From Akanthomyces muscarius (lineage: Eukaryota > Ascomycota > Sordariomycetes > Hypocreales > Cordycipitaceae): a stretch of 64,000 nt of DNA. How positions within the stretch are numbered: position 1 is the first letter of the stretch; the number at the start of each line of letters is the position of its first letter. This document shows, piece after piece, positions 53,288-64,000 of this stretch. A model generated the notes under the pieces. That model was not told the DNA's origin and did no database searches. It was given only the letters and a program-made list of their open reading frames with translations. Where the stretch lies: positions 2,976,001 through 3,040,000 of the forward strand of contig NC_079245.1 in the NCBI RefSeq assembly GCF_028009165.1, in the 5' to 3' direction. Made by a program: the position numbers and the translations under genes.

Positions 53288-56200
53288 ATGCAAGGCTCCG
53301 GACCACGTCTCAAAAATGGGGTCGATCTCCAGCTCCAGTCGGCCTTTTACGACCAAAACTGGAGCACCGTCGTGCGGCTCGCCGAGAAGCGTGCCAAGAT
53401 GGTGAATGATCCATACTATGAGGTGAGAGCGAGTGCCACCGTGAAGGATCCAATGTGCCTCACTGAATCCTGAGGCGCGATTCTTTGAATGGCTGCTAAC
53501 GCTGACGCAGATCCTCAAAGTCTGTGCCGAGAGCCAGCTGGACGATCCGGCAGCCAAATATAGCGCCATGACGGCTCTTGTCACATACGTCAAGGACGGC
53601 ACTGTGATCAAGGACGCAGACGGGATTGATCTGCTGGAATGGGCCACGCGCGACCTGCTAGAGGAAGATGAGTTTCCAGAGACGCTGGGTCCTCTGCGAG
53701 TTCGTGCGGCCAAGGCCTCGGCCAAGGACAGAAACCAAACGACGAGATGTCTCGAGTCTTGCCTTCTCCACTGGGATCTTGTCAGCGCCCAACAAGTAGG
53801 CATCCAAAACTCTGGAAAGAATTTGACTGTTTTACTAATTGATCAGATCGCTGCCTTGATTGACAAATCGTTTCCCCAGGAGAGATCATTCCTCTTCTGG
53901 AACATTGCTATTACGCATCTTCTAGCTGTATGTCCCACGCAACGAAGCCATGGCTCCATATTGACTCTGAATAGATATCTTCCCAGTCGCCCCCCGAAAA
54001 GAAGAAACTCTACGGCATGCTGGCTCAGAAACAAATCGAGCGGGCTGCGCAGGCAACAGAGCAGGCAAGTTGCAACTCGCTCGCGAAAATCGCAGCTACT
54101 AACTAAGCTTCAGGCAAATGATAAAACGGCGCTACCGCCTCGCAGTATCCAGACAGAACAAGAGATCCTTCTCTTGTATGAAGTCGTCGGTGCTCATGGT
54201 AGCGCATCGGACTTGAGTAAGCTTCTCGACAGCAGCGTCTTCAGCCCTGTCGAGCAGCTCAAGCAGGGTCGCAAAGAGCCCCTTATGTACACCATCGAGA
54301 AGCTTGAAAGCGACGAAAATTGGCAAAGTCTTTACAGTGTCTGCCGGGATTGTCTGTCCGTGTCGGAAGATAATGGAGAGCTAACATTACAGGCTTCTGA
54401 CTGGGACGTCTGGCAATCATTCATTATCGCTGCAAGCCAGATCCAAGACAGTGACGCTGAGTAGGTCTTCTTGGTCTTGCGTATGACCTTTGCTGATAGT
54501 TTCCAGAGCAACTGCGACGGTGCAAGAGCTGCTTCTCAAGCTATCCAAAGCAGCAGACTCCAAGGCTATCTACAAGCGAAACATAATGCTTGCGCGTGTC
54601 TGTGCCAGCTTTCAGCTACTGAGTTCAGAGGGGCCCGATGCGGTAGAATCCGCCCCAGCATCGCTACGACTGCGCGAACTGGTCAAATACATCAATAACC
54701 AGGCCTATAATCCATCGTGTTTTGACGATATCCGACTATTTGCGGAGCATCTCGACGCTGGTGGCATCGACTACCTCGCCCATCACCACTTCCCGCCGGA
54801 GGAACAGAGCGACGAGATCCCGGAGCTAAGGAAGCAGATTCTCACTTTGAAGTTGCAATATTTCGCTACAACCTGCCCGCAGACATACGAGGCCATCCCT
54901 AAAGCAAGCGAAAAGTGTGAATCTCGCCAAACAAGATTCAAGAGCGTATACAAAGCCAGCATGGCGTTGCACAAGCACATCAGCACAATAGCTTCCTACT
55001 CGTCTCAGTCGACCAAAGATGTTCAGTCGGAGGTCGCCCTTGTTGCCGCATCGTGCCTGGTTGGGTTGGCGGATCAGCTCCCATCTTCGCTTCCAACGGC
55101 CGAGTCTGCGCAGTATTTGGTGCAGGCGCTTCTCCTTCTTCAGCAGCAGCTCAACTCGTCCCCCAGACACAGTCAAATTTCCTTGCTCCTCGTCCAGCTG
55201 CACTTGCGCCTGGCTTCCACCCCCGAGGCGCTTGCCGTCTGGGATACGTTGGCTATCAAGCGGACCATTCTGGACTCGCTCGCACCGCTCTTCTACGACC
55301 GTCTGTCCACGGTGGCGCCGGGCATGATTTCGCCACTGACCGACGCCGGCTGGCAGCTCATGTCGTCGATCAAAACGCACTACCAGACATCTCTAAAGAT
55401 GCGCATGCCTCGGCGCTTAATCGACGCGTTCCAAGACGGCAGCTACAGTAGTGTTTTGACGGTGCCCGAGTATGTCGAGAATCTGCGTGTGAGCTGCACC
55501 AGAGCGATGAGCTTGGTGGAAAGCGTGCGCTCCGAGCGACTGCTTGGTGTTTCAGATACTGACTTGCTCAGCGATTCGAGATTCAGTAAGCAGCACTGAG
55601 CAAGAAAGTTGGGGTTGAAACTAACACGCGTATAGCTGAAGTGTGCGACGGTACAAGCCTGAACGAAATCATTGACTACGGATCCTTTCCCTCGTGGAAC
55701 CACAGCGCCACGCCCGCCATCTACGAGCGGCTAAGACTTGGACCAGCTCCCAGTGTCAGTATCTTTTATAAAGTGATTGAGCCCTACTGACAATATGTAG
55801 GACCGCAGAGCCCACCTTTCTTTGCTCGCAGAGGCATTCCAGCAAACTCTTGCCTACACGCCGCCAACATTCTACAAGGTGCCAGTGGCAGGTTCCGTGG
55901 CTGACCAAAAATACGTCATTGAATCCCTTGGGCAAATCGCCAATTCCTTCCCCAAGTTCCTTCCCGGAGCGGCCTCTGCACTCACCGAGTCGGAGCTTCA
56001 GTATTTCGAAGTCATCAGCCTGCTCTCCTCCCTCGTGCCGCTGTGCGCCGACCGCGCTGCCGGCCTCAACGAGCTTATTGGCCCGTTTGTCAGCGCCGTC
56101 ACAGCCTCACTCGAAAGCCAGCGCGACTACCTTGCCGCTTTGGCTGACGGATCCGAGATTGGCGACACAACATCGCTGCTTCAGTCGCTGCATCGCATCG

Positions 56201-56562
56201 TCCTGCTGCGTGACACGGCCGTCGCCGTCAAGAACGCCTCGCAGTGGATCTCCAACTTCAACGAGAAGCAAAAAGAGCGCGATCGCTCGGGCCAGAGCAA
56301 CCTGCCCAAGGACGTTGTCGCGCAGACCAAGGCGCTCGGCGTGGCGGCGGACGCGACGCTCAAGCAATGCAAGATGTGGATCGTGCGGCTGACGCAGGAC
56401 ACCAAGTCCGGTGGCGTGATTGAGAGAGAGATTAAGAAGCTTGTGTACGGTGGAGAGGAGGGTAAGCTGCTGCAGGGCGTCGTGACGGCTAGCACAGTGT
56501 TTGATCTGGTGGGCAGCTGGCGTAAGAGTCTCGCTGCGTGGCAGGGAGTACAGTGGCAGTAG
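53288..56562 (+). CDS. MDM20: NatB N-terminal acetyltransferase auxiliary subunit (Mdm20/NAA25)
   Basis: Non-catalytic, ribosome-anchoring subunit of NatB, which acetylates nascent Met-Asp/Glu/Asn/Gln termini. Exons: 53288-53422, 53511-53795, 53847-53927, 53975-54064, 54114-54460, 54507-55585, 55636-55754 and 55801-56562, together 965 aa in frame. The start LKNGVDLQLQSAFYDQNWST then VVRLAEKRAKM is the family N-terminus. The body is TPR-like helical repeats throughout, with SFLFWNIAITHLLA, PEKKKLYGMLAQKQIERAA and NIMLARVCASFQLL typical of Mdm20. Intron 4 (54065-54113) uses a GC donor (CAG|GCAAGT). The C-terminal exon carries a second helical array ending in SWRKSLAAWQGVQWQ. No membrane or signal segment. 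Confidence 0.88.
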
Positions 56563-56953
56563 ACTTCTTGAAACGTTGCGAGGAATGAGGGCCCGACGGT
56601 TGTCTAGTACATATCTAAAAAAAAAAAAATTAGCCTGTACTCAACTTTCTTCTCGGTAATCTACACCTAATTTAAGGATACTCGACTAGACGGTCGACCA
56701 AGTACAGTGCTGAAATTGATGTTAAGAGAAAAGGTGAAGGTTACCAATGGTAAGTCGCGAAGAGGAGAATATGAAAGACGGACCCTGCTCCGTTTGCTGC
56801 GGACTGGCGCGTCAGTTCTGCCAGTTGGCGCAAACGCTGCGCACTGTACTTCTCTGCCTCTCCGCACGTTCTTTCTTTTTTAAACACATCATCCGTTCCT
56901 AAACGGACACAGCAATTTATCCTGCTTCAAGTGACTTGCAAAGTCAAACAGAA
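56563..56953. other. Intergenic
   Basis: An A-run of about 13 lies at 56617-56629, then the promoter of the following gene. No coding frame is supported. Confidence 0.5.
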
Positions 56954-58549
56954 ATGGGCGGCTCCAAAGCTGGTGGCTCGATGCCCCTACCGCGCATCTG
57001 CGGCTTTGATGAAGGCTTCTTCTTCGCACACAAGCTCACACTGGATGATGAGCACAGGATGTTCTCTATGCTCGGCAGCAAGCGGTTTCAAAAAGGCAAC
57101 CGCGCCGCTCGCTGCTACGCAAACTTGGTCGTGCTCTTCCGCCTGCTGCTGTTCCACAGTCCGTTGATAGACGATGCCCGTTTCTGGGGTTGGATTGCCA
57201 CGGATTGGGGCATCGTGGACGGGAACCGAGCCCTGGTGAGCGAAATTGCCAATTTCTATTCGGACGCTCGCTATGCAGAGCTCCTCGGTCGCAGCGAGCA
57301 GAAGCGACTCTCGCTTCTCGTGCGTCTTGTGGACGAATGGCTGCTAATCCGGCCGCGACCGGAGATATCATTCTCGAAGACGATTGACGATGCCAGGATT
57401 CACGCTACTCGATCGGCGTGGCTCAATATTCGCGACCACCATGTCGACATGCTCATGGACGCAAAGCTGCCGGGTTGTCTCGCTGGCGTCGAGCTTCCTG
57501 CCAAAATTGTCACTTCTCTCTGGGAGACGGACCCAGAGGTAGCGTGAGTCTTTTCGTTGGGTAGCAACTGTGGAAAGTCCAAAAAGTCTTAACAGATATT
57601 GCACAGTGCACTACTCAAAGAGATGAAAACCACCCGCAGACCGAAAACTTTTGCCAACAAATTCAAGCCGCCCCAAACAGAGAATGCCCACCCTCATTCT
57701 ACCAGCTCAGAAGGCCAAAGAAAACGAAAAGTCTCCTTGTCGGAGGGTGAAATTGACGAGGGTGAGCCCACGCCGGCAAGCAACGATTCTATTCTTGACG
57801 AGCGTTCCTTTACTCCACACCTATATGTTGACAGCCATCGATTAACATTCTCTATACCTCCAGACCATCCATATAAACGAAACCAGTTTGTCCGGGGAGA
57901 CCACGTCTTAGAGACTTACCCGGCTGAGTCTGGCGAGACTTTCGACTTGCTCGACTTCACAGCCGCAGCGCGTCGCGCACCACTTCCATCCTATGAGCAG
58001 TTCCAGCAGCCCGTGTCGACGAAGCCCTCACCAGCGCATGAGCCTGCTGAGCAATTCTTATCCAAGTCTGCACCAGCATCTGTCCAGTCCACATTGTCTC
58101 AAGGGGCCAGCGGGGGCCGCATCAACGACAATTCTGCTGTTACATCGAATCAGCGCGAGGAGCTCAATGCGCAGCTGCGAAGAGTGGCAAGCCAGACGAA
58201 GCGTCGTCGAGATGAACTCCACACGCGTGTGGAAGCAGAAACGACGGGTTACGTGCCCTTGCCGAGCCACCCTGACGGCAACGGCAGCCCGATCCTCGAA
58301 GTGGGCGGCGGTCTCTTGGCGTCGGAGAGGGAGATGTATGAGTCGCGGCTGCACGAGATGGAAGAGAGAATGGAGGTGCTCGAGAGAGCGCTCCAGCATG
58401 AGTCGAGCTGGGCCAGGGCAATGGGCCAGTTTCTGTATGACGCCAACGGCAAGTCAGTCCGATCCTTGCAGGATGTTTTTTCCGCGATTGATGCTCTGCA
58501 GAAGACGTCGTCGGCTTTGCTGGACAAGACCCAGCAGGGCGAAGAATGA
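56954..58549 (+). CDS. Hypothetical protein with C-terminal coiled coil, 510 aa
   Basis: Family not recognised. Exons are 56954-57543 and 57607-58549; the 63-bp intron has a GTGAGT donor. The N-terminal 200 residues form a compact helical domain (DEGFFFAHKLTLDDEHRMF, NLVVLFRLLLFHSPLIDDAR, KRLSLLVRLVDEWLLIRP). The middle (about 205-370) is disordered, Ser/Pro-rich and basic (RRPKTFANKFKPP, GQRKRKVSLSEGEIDEGEP), with possible nuclear localisation and phosphorylation sites. The C-terminal 110 residues make a coiled coil (SEREMYESRLHEMEERMEVL) followed by SSWARAMGQFLYDANGKSV. The layout suggests a scaffold or chromatin-associated protein, but this is inference from composition only. Confidence 0.75.
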
Positions 58550-58726
58550 AGGATGGAGACTGTTTCCCAGCAAAGCTTTTCAAAGCATCAGGCTTATATT
58601 GTTACTTTTTATGTATTACATTTGTAAACCAATGTTGTGCAAATTTGTATTGAGAAGAAAGGTTTCAGGAATCGCTAGATAAACTACACAAAAGAAAGAA
58701 ATGCCACGTATCACATCCGCGCCCAA

Positions 58727-59788
58727 TCAATCAGCCTTTTCCTGCGACGCGTGAATACGCTTCGTAATCTCGTCATTCTCCGACAGCGCCGCCACCATGT
58801 TCTCCATCCACCTCGTCGGAAAGTACTGTCCGAGCCACGTCCGGCGCGCAATGCCGCCGGTCCAGTACCAGTCCGGCGATCTACCAAACCACCCTCCCAT
58901 CCAGCCCTCTCCTTTCACCGCCTGCGCGACAATCTTGCCCGCGTAGACGTCCGTGTCCATCGGGATCGTCTCCTGGCTGAACTGGTGGCGCTTAATGTAC
59001 ATGTCGTTGACGGGCTGGTACAGCGAGCCCTCTGGCAGGTGCTGCGAGATTTTGGTCGCGATCTGCGATTTCACGGTGCCCGTGACGGCGACCATGACGC
59101 GGACGTTGAACGGCCGCAGCTCGAGGCGCAGGCTGCGCGAGTACGAGTTGACGGCGCCCTTGGTGGCCGAGTAGACGCTGGCGTAGAGGTCGGCGGCGAC
59201 GGCGGAGATGGAGGAGATTTGCAGGATGAGCCCGCGCGCGGGGATGAGGAGCGGGGTAAAGGCCTGGCACATGGCCATGACGCCAAAGACGTTGGTCTCA
59301 AAGGTGGCGCGGACGCCGTCCATGTCGATGTCGGTCGCGGGGAGCATGTAGAGGAGGCCGCTGCGAAATTTGTTAGTGATGGGTGGGCTAAGAGCGGCTG
59401 GGAAAGGGAAGGGGGGAGGTCGTACGCATTGTTGACGAGAATGTCGAGGGTGCCGCCGGTGATTTCGGCGACTTGCGTCTTGCACTTTTCGATGCTGGCG
59501 CTCGACGTGACGTCGAGCGAGACGGCGCTCATGCCCATCTTTGTGAGCTCCTCGAGGACCTCGGCCCTGCGGGCGGTGGCAATGACATGGTAGTCTGCCA
59601 CGGTCAGTACCTCTGGATCAAGTAGAAAAGCGGATTTAAAAGAACACACTAGCTTCGTGGAATTTCAGGGCCAGCGCATGGCCAATGCCGCCCGGCGTGC
59701 AGCTTTGCAATGTGTTAGTCGAGATGGCGTACTCGGCGCGCTGCGCAACTTACCCAGTAATGAGGACAGTCTTTTTGCCAGAAGCCAT
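58727..59788 (-). CDS. AYR1: Short-chain dehydrogenase, AYR1-type (1-acyldihydroxyacetone-phosphate reductase)
   Basis: NADPH-dependent reductase of the SDR family; yeast Ayr1 reduces acyl-DHAP in phosphatidate synthesis on ER and lipid droplets. 296 aa. Exons: 59788-59754, 59702-59650, 59594-59426 and 59360-58727. Splicing assembles VLITGCTPGGIGHALALKFH (dinucleotide-binding TGxxxGIG), ATARR after strand 2, LDV and NNAG (spanning the third intron), ISSISAVAA with the catalytic Ser, and YSATKGAVNSYSRSLRLEL with Tyr/Lys. The C-terminus has WYWTGGIARRTWLGQYFPTR, an amphipathic membrane-binding region usual in Ayr1. Exons 1 and 2 are only 35 and 53 bp. Substrate assignment is by family. Confidence 0.88.
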
Positions 59789-59934
59789 TGCGTACAGTAT
59801 GCGCAGATGGTTACTACAAGAAATACACAGAGAAAGGGATAGACGAGCGAGCCTATTTAACCGAATTGGCGAAGAAAAGGGAACTGGACGAGGCCGGTAT
59901 TTATTTCCTCTTGCTCGTCGCCAGCGTAGTCAGC

Positions 59935-60225
59935 TTACACCCGTGGACGAGATGGCCCAAAGAGGCAGTCGTTCTGCTGTTGCTTATGTGTAGCGCCATC
60001 CCCCGCTACGGTGATGGATCGCAGCGAGTAGATTGGCCGTTCTTCGGGCTGCAGGCGGATTGGTTTGCCAAAGGTTTCGACACCCTTGTTTGATCGATCC
60101 ATGGTTAGCCCGCCTGGCGCGGTCTGAGGCGCGTCTTGCCACAGCCCTATCGTGGACAGGAGGAGGTAAGCTCGATTGAAAGCCCAGCCGCTAAAAGCGG
60201 AAATCGTCATCGTCAATTTAGTCAC
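59935..60225 (-). CDS. Possible small ORF, 96 aa (weak)
   Basis: Starts MTKLTMTISAFSGWAFNRAY and contains a hydrophobic stretch near residues 10-30 that might serve as a signal anchor. The rest is polar with no motif. There is no intron or TATA box. It may be chance. Confidence 0.2.
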   Translation of the reverse strand: MTKLTMTISAFSGWAFNRAYLLLSTIGLWQDAPQTAPGGLTMDRSNKGVETFGKPIRLQPEERPIYSLRSITVAGDGATHKQQQNDCLFGPSRPRV

Positions 60226-60723
60226 TCTGTTAGATCTGAAGCACCTTGAACATCATATACCCATCTGCGCCACGATACTGTGAAAGCCCTGTTTTTGCTT
60301 GTTTCTTTGGCATCTCGCCTCATATGCCGTCGGCAGGATCGTCAGCGCAGCCCGTCACCTAGCTCATCGTTCTTGTATCAGAAAATTGAAAGCTGATCAT
60401 AGATTCTCATCATTCATTTATTTCCATTTCAAAACACTTTATCGCTGATTTAATTTTTTTCCCCACGCCATTAGCACGATCAAATCGCATCTTGCACACC
60501 ACCATGTCCGGAGGGCGCGGCGTGTCTCGGACCGCCGCGCTGCCCGGCATCGGACCAGCGCCGGCCGGTGGCGCGGGGGGCTCAGGTGGGACAGACCAAG
60601 CATGACGAACATATTATGGGCGCGCCGTAGGGCGTGGTGGTTTCAATGACAAGTACGGCTTCTTTTCATCATGCATTCTGCCTGTTTCATCATAACCTGC
60701 ACATTTCATGTTTACGAGAAGTT
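60226..60723. other. Intergenic with a 33-codon Gly/Ala-rich ORF
   Basis: An AT-rich CT tract (60400-60480) resembles a promoter. It is followed at 60504-60605 by a 33-codon ORF (MSGGRGVSRTAALPGIGPAP, then a Gly-rich end). A possible intron (GTGGGA donor, CGTAG acceptor at 60645 or nearby) would extend it with RGGFNDK, but I cannot close the model. It may be an upstream ORF of, or 5' leader for, the DUF3445 gene at 60724. Confidence 0.3.
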
Positions 60724-62084
60724 ATGCTGAGCTTCGTGGTCGCGTGCGCTGCGGCTGCGCTGCTGTGGCTGTCTTATACACTGGTGAGGACATGAACTCG
60801 GAGATTGCATCGAAGCAGGTCCACTGATGAAACATGCGTCTCTCTAGATTCGCACAAGACGCGTGATACAGGCCCCGGAACTGACCAGGCATGGAAAAGG
60901 GAATGATGACTATAGACCGAAAATCACGCCACTGGAAGGCCTGGTATGGGAGAATGAAAAGCCCAAGCAGCTGAGGCCGTTCAAGCCAACCTACCACATC
61001 ACCATGGGCAGTCCTCCCTGTATCTCGCCATCGACGTCCCTCTTCCATCGCTAACACCCCACGCAGCTCTGAAAGCCGACACCCCGCAGGAGCTCATCAC
61101 CATCGACAGCGACTACCTGTCCCGCGTCACCCTCCGCCGCGCGCTCATCGCCCAGCACGGCGCCACCGTCCACGGCTGCACGCCCCACGGCCGCGCCGCC
61201 GTCGCCGAGCTCTACACCTACCTACTCTCTTCCTACCTGCCCGCCCGCTACCCGTCCCTCTTCCAGCTCGCGCCGTCCTCGCGCGCGCTGCGCAACCTGG
61301 CCACGGGCGCGACGCACCCAACAGCACCGCCGGCGGACGCCGAGGCGGCGCTGCGGATCCTCGGCGAGACGGTCGAGGAGGACATGTTTCTGCTGCGCGA
61401 GACGCCCCGCGGGCACGAGTCGACGGCGTTTGCGTGCTGCTTCCCCTCGGGTTTCGACCCGAGCGAGAAGCTGGGCCGGCTGCTGAGCGAGATCCACGGG
61501 CCCGTGCCGGGCTACGACAGGATCGCCGCGAGCATGGAGCGCTTCTTTGGCAAGCTAGAGGTGGGCAGGAGCGTGAAGCGAATGAATGTACGCATGGCAA
61601 CTCCTCTCTCCTCGGAAAAACTTTCCCCTTCCCTCCTAAAGCGACTGGTGTGTGCTGACATTTGTCACCAACTAGTGGTCTGTCCAGACGCACGACCAGC
61701 TCTTCAACTGCAAGGGCAACCACATTCTCGCCGACGACGACTCGTACACGCCCGACGAACAAGTCGACATCTCCAAGGTATGCCTCTACATTTGCGGCCA
61801 TGATCAAGATCCAAAACACAGAAAAGCCAAGTGGAAAGGGCTAACATCTGCAGACCTTTGTCCGCGTCGAGCTCCAGACCCTCACGCGCCTCCCCGAGAC
61901 GCGCGCCATCCTCTTCTCCTTCAAGACGTACATGTACCCCGTGCGGCAGCTCAAGGACGAGGGCGGCGGGCCCGCGTTTGCCGACGCCGTCGACGGCCTC
62001 GCGGACGGCAACGCGCCGGGGATGCGCATCTACAAGGGCAGCGTGCGCTGGGGCAAGGCCGTCTGCGCCTACCTGCGCTCCTAA
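60724..62084 (+). CDS. DUF3445 protein, heme-dependent oxidative N-demethylase-like
   Basis: Member of the DUF3445 (HODM) family; characterised members use heme to demethylate secondary amines oxidatively. About 358 aa. Exons: 60724-60783, 60848-61010 (or 61007), 61067-61587, 61676-61777 and 61854-62084. Exon 1 encodes a hydrophobic N-terminal anchor, MLSFVVACAAAALLWLSYTL, so the protein is probably membrane-attached. Family features are RPFKPTYHITM (about residue 65), LITIDSDYLSRVTLRRALIA, HGCTPHGRAAVAELYTYLL, EDMFLLRET, FPSGFDPSEKLGRLLSEIHG, NWSVQTHDQLF and FVRVELQTLTRLPETRAILF near 290. The second intron's donor is either a GC (G|GCAGTC) or a poor GTCCTC; both stay in frame. Confidence 0.8.
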
Positions 62085-62379
62085 GCTTTTGCCCGTTCGC
62101 TAGTATTATTTTCTCTTCGAAAGCCAAAAGTCACGGAGAGCAAGATCAAATATCAGATAAACTCCTTTTCTTCCTACATGCATCTCTTTGCTGTATTTAC
62201 AACCGCTATGCTCTTCTAATCAACAACTCCTCGAAAGCAAAGACCTTTGCTGTCTGTACCACATCTCTTGTCGTATTCTTTTTTTCAAAACTCCCTTGTA
62301 TGCTTTTTTGCTCGTAAAGAGGCAGCAGAAAATAAAAGGCAGATGCTGAAAAATATCATTCAAAGTGAGAGAAGCGCTT

Positions 62380-64000
62380 TTATCCCCATGACACAAGGAC
62401 CTTCTTCTTTTTGCCCTTCTTCCCTTTCCCTTCGTCCACCTCCGCTGCCTCGGCCGGTGTCGCATCCGCCGCCGCGCCGCCCCATTGAAAGTTGGACTCG
62501 GCGTGGCCATAGTCGCGCCGCACGCCACGCCCGCCGCCGTAGCCGAAAATGGTCGTCGTCGGTTTGGGCGCGGCCGGTAGCGCGGGAAAATTGTCTTCGC
62601 CGCCGCGGGTGCTCGCGCGCATAGCAGCCCCGACAGACGCCGCCGGAACCCACGACGGCCGCGAGGACGACGAGGGGGTGGCGGCTCTGCTGCTGCCGCC
62701 CGACCTGGAAGGGGCCGGCGCGGCGAGAGATGGGAACGACGCGGCCGCTGGTGCACGGGAAGTAGGGGCCGCCGCCGGCGTCCAGCCTGGTGGCGTAGTC
62801 CTTGTCACGGGTGCTGGGCCGCCGAGGCGCGTGCTGTTCTTAAGCTTCAGCACGCGGTTGGAGTGCTTCTGCGCCGGGGCACCATGCGGCGCAGCCGGAT
62901 TGGCCGCAGCCGCGTGCGCCCAGCCGCTCGAGCTTGACGTCTCGCCCTGCATGCCGCTCAGACCCGGTAGGCTCGGGTAGTCCTCGTTGATTGCGCGCCA
63001 ATCCTGCCAGGCCTTACGGAGGTTATCTGCCTTGGTTTTGTTCTCGAAAAGGTCGGCGACCTCGCGCGTCATGGTACCCAGCGCATTTGACGACACATCA
63101 GCAAACAGCGTGAAGAGGGCGTCAATGAGCTGCGGCGCGGCGAGTGAGCCCCGCTGGTACGAGGAAATGTGCTGGCGGAAGTTGGCGAGTTTAGTGGTGT
63201 CGTTGCCGAGGAGGTTGGCGGCGCGCTCAATGACAGAGCTGTGGCGGACAAGACGGGCGCGGTCCTCGGGCGTCATGTTGGCCGGATCGTTTAAGGAGAG
63301 CATGTCCATGGGATCTGTGAGGCTGGCGGCCGCGGGGCGGACGTTGGGAGTGTTGGCGGAGCTGCCATTACGTGGCGAGGCGCCGCCGCGGCCGGCAGAA
63401 GCGGCTGCTGGTGCGGGAGCGGATAGTTGGCCGCCGAATGTGCGCTGGGAGACTGACTGGGCCGAGTGAATGGCCATTTGCCGCTGGAAAGCAATCTCGT
63501 CTCGGCGGAGCGGTTGCGTGTATGCTGCAGGCACCGTGTCCTCGTTGGGGTCTCTACCCCTTCCGCGACCTCGTCCCCTTGCGCGGCCTTCTCCGTCTCT
63601 GCCTCCGCCGCCGCCACCGCCACCGCCGCCGCGCCGTTCCTCTTGATACGGCTGCCGCAGATCGAAGCCTGCCATGTCCACCGTCCTGGCATCACGACCG
63701 ACAGTTTTGCCGCCGGCGTGCTCAGCCAGGTTGTGCGCCTGCAAGTCCAAATTGGACTCGAAGACGACAAACTTCTTCTCCATGCACTCTCTGTCGTTGC
63801 AGAGAAAGTGGTCCTTCTTAAAGTGCGCTTCAAGGGCGTTGTAGTCGACAAAGTAGTGCGGCTTGCGTGAATCACGGCGGTCGCAAATGAAGCATCGCTC
63901 GTGCTTCATGCGGCAGTGCTCGTAGAGCTTGTCGTCATCGTAGAAGCGCTCGCCGCAGAAGCCGCAGAGCGGGTGGCCCTTGAAGCCCGTCTGGTCGGCG
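62380..64000 (-). CDS. HEL2: E3 ubiquitin ligase Hel2/ZNF598 homologue, C-terminal part (cut by the window)
   Basis: Ribosome-quality-control ligase that senses collided ribosomes and ubiquitinates small-subunit proteins. Only the last 539 or so codons are inside the window; the N-terminal RING lies beyond 64000. Visible from the edge: zinc-finger array HPLCGFCGERFYDDDKLYEH, HERCFICDRRDSRKPHYF, NALEAHFKKDHFLCNDRECM and SNLDLQAHNLAEHAGG, the ZNF598/Hel2 signature. Then come a Gly/Arg-rich RGG-like stretch (EERRGGGGGG, RARGRGRGRGRD), a helical domain around PEDRARLVRHSSVIERAANL to AWQDWRAINEDYPSLPGLSG, and an Ala/Pro/Ser-rich tail with FPSLAAPAP and DNFPALPAAPKP motifs. It ends in a Lys-rich GKKGKKKKVLVSWG. 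Confidence 0.93.
   Translation of the reverse strand, partial: ADQTGFKGHPLCGFCGERFYDDDKLYEHCRMKHERCFICDRRDSRKPHYFVDYNALEAHFKKDHFLCNDRECMEKKFVVFESNLDLQAHNLAEHAGGKTVGRDARTVDMAGFDLRQPYQEERRGGGGGGGGGGRDGEGRARGRGRGRGRDPNEDTVPAAYTQPLRRDEIAFQRQMAIHSAQSVSQRTFGGQLSAPAPAAASAGRGGASPRNGSSANTPNVRPAAASLTDPMDMLSLNDPANMTPEDRARLVRHSSVIERAANLLGNDTTKLANFRQHISSYQRGSLAAPQLIDALFTLFADVSSNALGTMTREVADLFENKTKADNLRKAWQDWRAINEDYPSLPGLSGMQGETSSSSGWAHAAAANPAAPHGAPAQKHSNRVLKLKNSTRLGGPAPVTRTTPPGWTPAAAPTSRAPAAASFPSLAAPAPSRSGGSSRAATPSSSSRPSWVPAASVGAAMRASTRGGEDNFPALPAAPKPTTTIFGYGGGRGVRRDYGHAESNFQWGGAAADATPAEAAEVDEGKGKKGKKKKVLVSWG

Noticed and set aside
1..64000. CRISPR arrays, tRNA or rRNA genes, intact transposons
   Set aside because: No regularly spaced repeats, no convincing tRNA arms and no transposase or terminal-repeat structure were seen by eye; a tRNAscan or repeat search could still find something I missed.

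Overview
The window is nuclear DNA of a filamentous ascomycete. Most genes carry short introns (about 45 to 80 bp) with GTRNGT-like donors, CTAAC/CTGAC branch sites and YAG acceptors. GC-rich third positions, spacious intergenic regions and the particular gene families (TRAPPII Trs130, SWR1, DUF3425-type bZIP, M20 and S8 secreted proteases, secretory lipase) fit Sordariomycetes, and my guess is Hypocreales. That placement is inference from protein style, not a database match. Boundaries were set by reading splice signals and checking that spliced lengths stay in frame.

Layout. 1-9.9 kb: an apparently gene-free 2.7 kb, an unknown 197-aa protein, a secreted subtilisin, a weakly supported minus-strand coding region, a secreted M20 peptidase, and MRI1 of methionine salvage. 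10.2-28.3 kb is a housekeeping block: TRS130, an unknown six- or seven-exon gene, complex I subunit NDUFB8, SWR1 and a Kin4-type kinase. 28.6-33.5 kb is accessory: a small secreted cysteine protein, a broken SRPK-like kinase, an unknown gene, two minisatellites and a poly-proline mini-protein. 34-44.9 kb: ILM1, a bZIP factor with a tandemly duplicated upstream region, a secretory lipase, an unknown gene with a candidate 37-bp intron, a 66-aa secreted peptide and a multi-pass membrane protein. 45.2-53 kb: a metallophosphoesterase relic, an MFS transporter, a small unknown gene, CDC43, COX23 and a broken aminoglycoside-phosphotransferase-like gene. 53.3-64 kb: MDM20/NAA25, an unknown coiled-coil protein, an AYR1-type reductase, a heme-dependent N-demethylase-like DUF3445 protein and the C-terminal two thirds of HEL2, which runs off the window.

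Functional view. There is no biosynthetic cluster. Several genes serve shared processes without being an operon: protein modification (CDC43, MDM20, HEL2), mitochondrial function (NDUFB8, COX23, ILM1), vesicle traffic (TRS130) and secreted digestion (subtilisin, M20 peptidase, lipase). I found no previously undescribed system that I can defend. The most notable items are three previously hidden gene relics on otherwise blank DNA, the duplication carrying a TGACGTAA site in front of the bZIP gene, very short and GC-AG intron candidates, and several small secreted proteins of unknown role.
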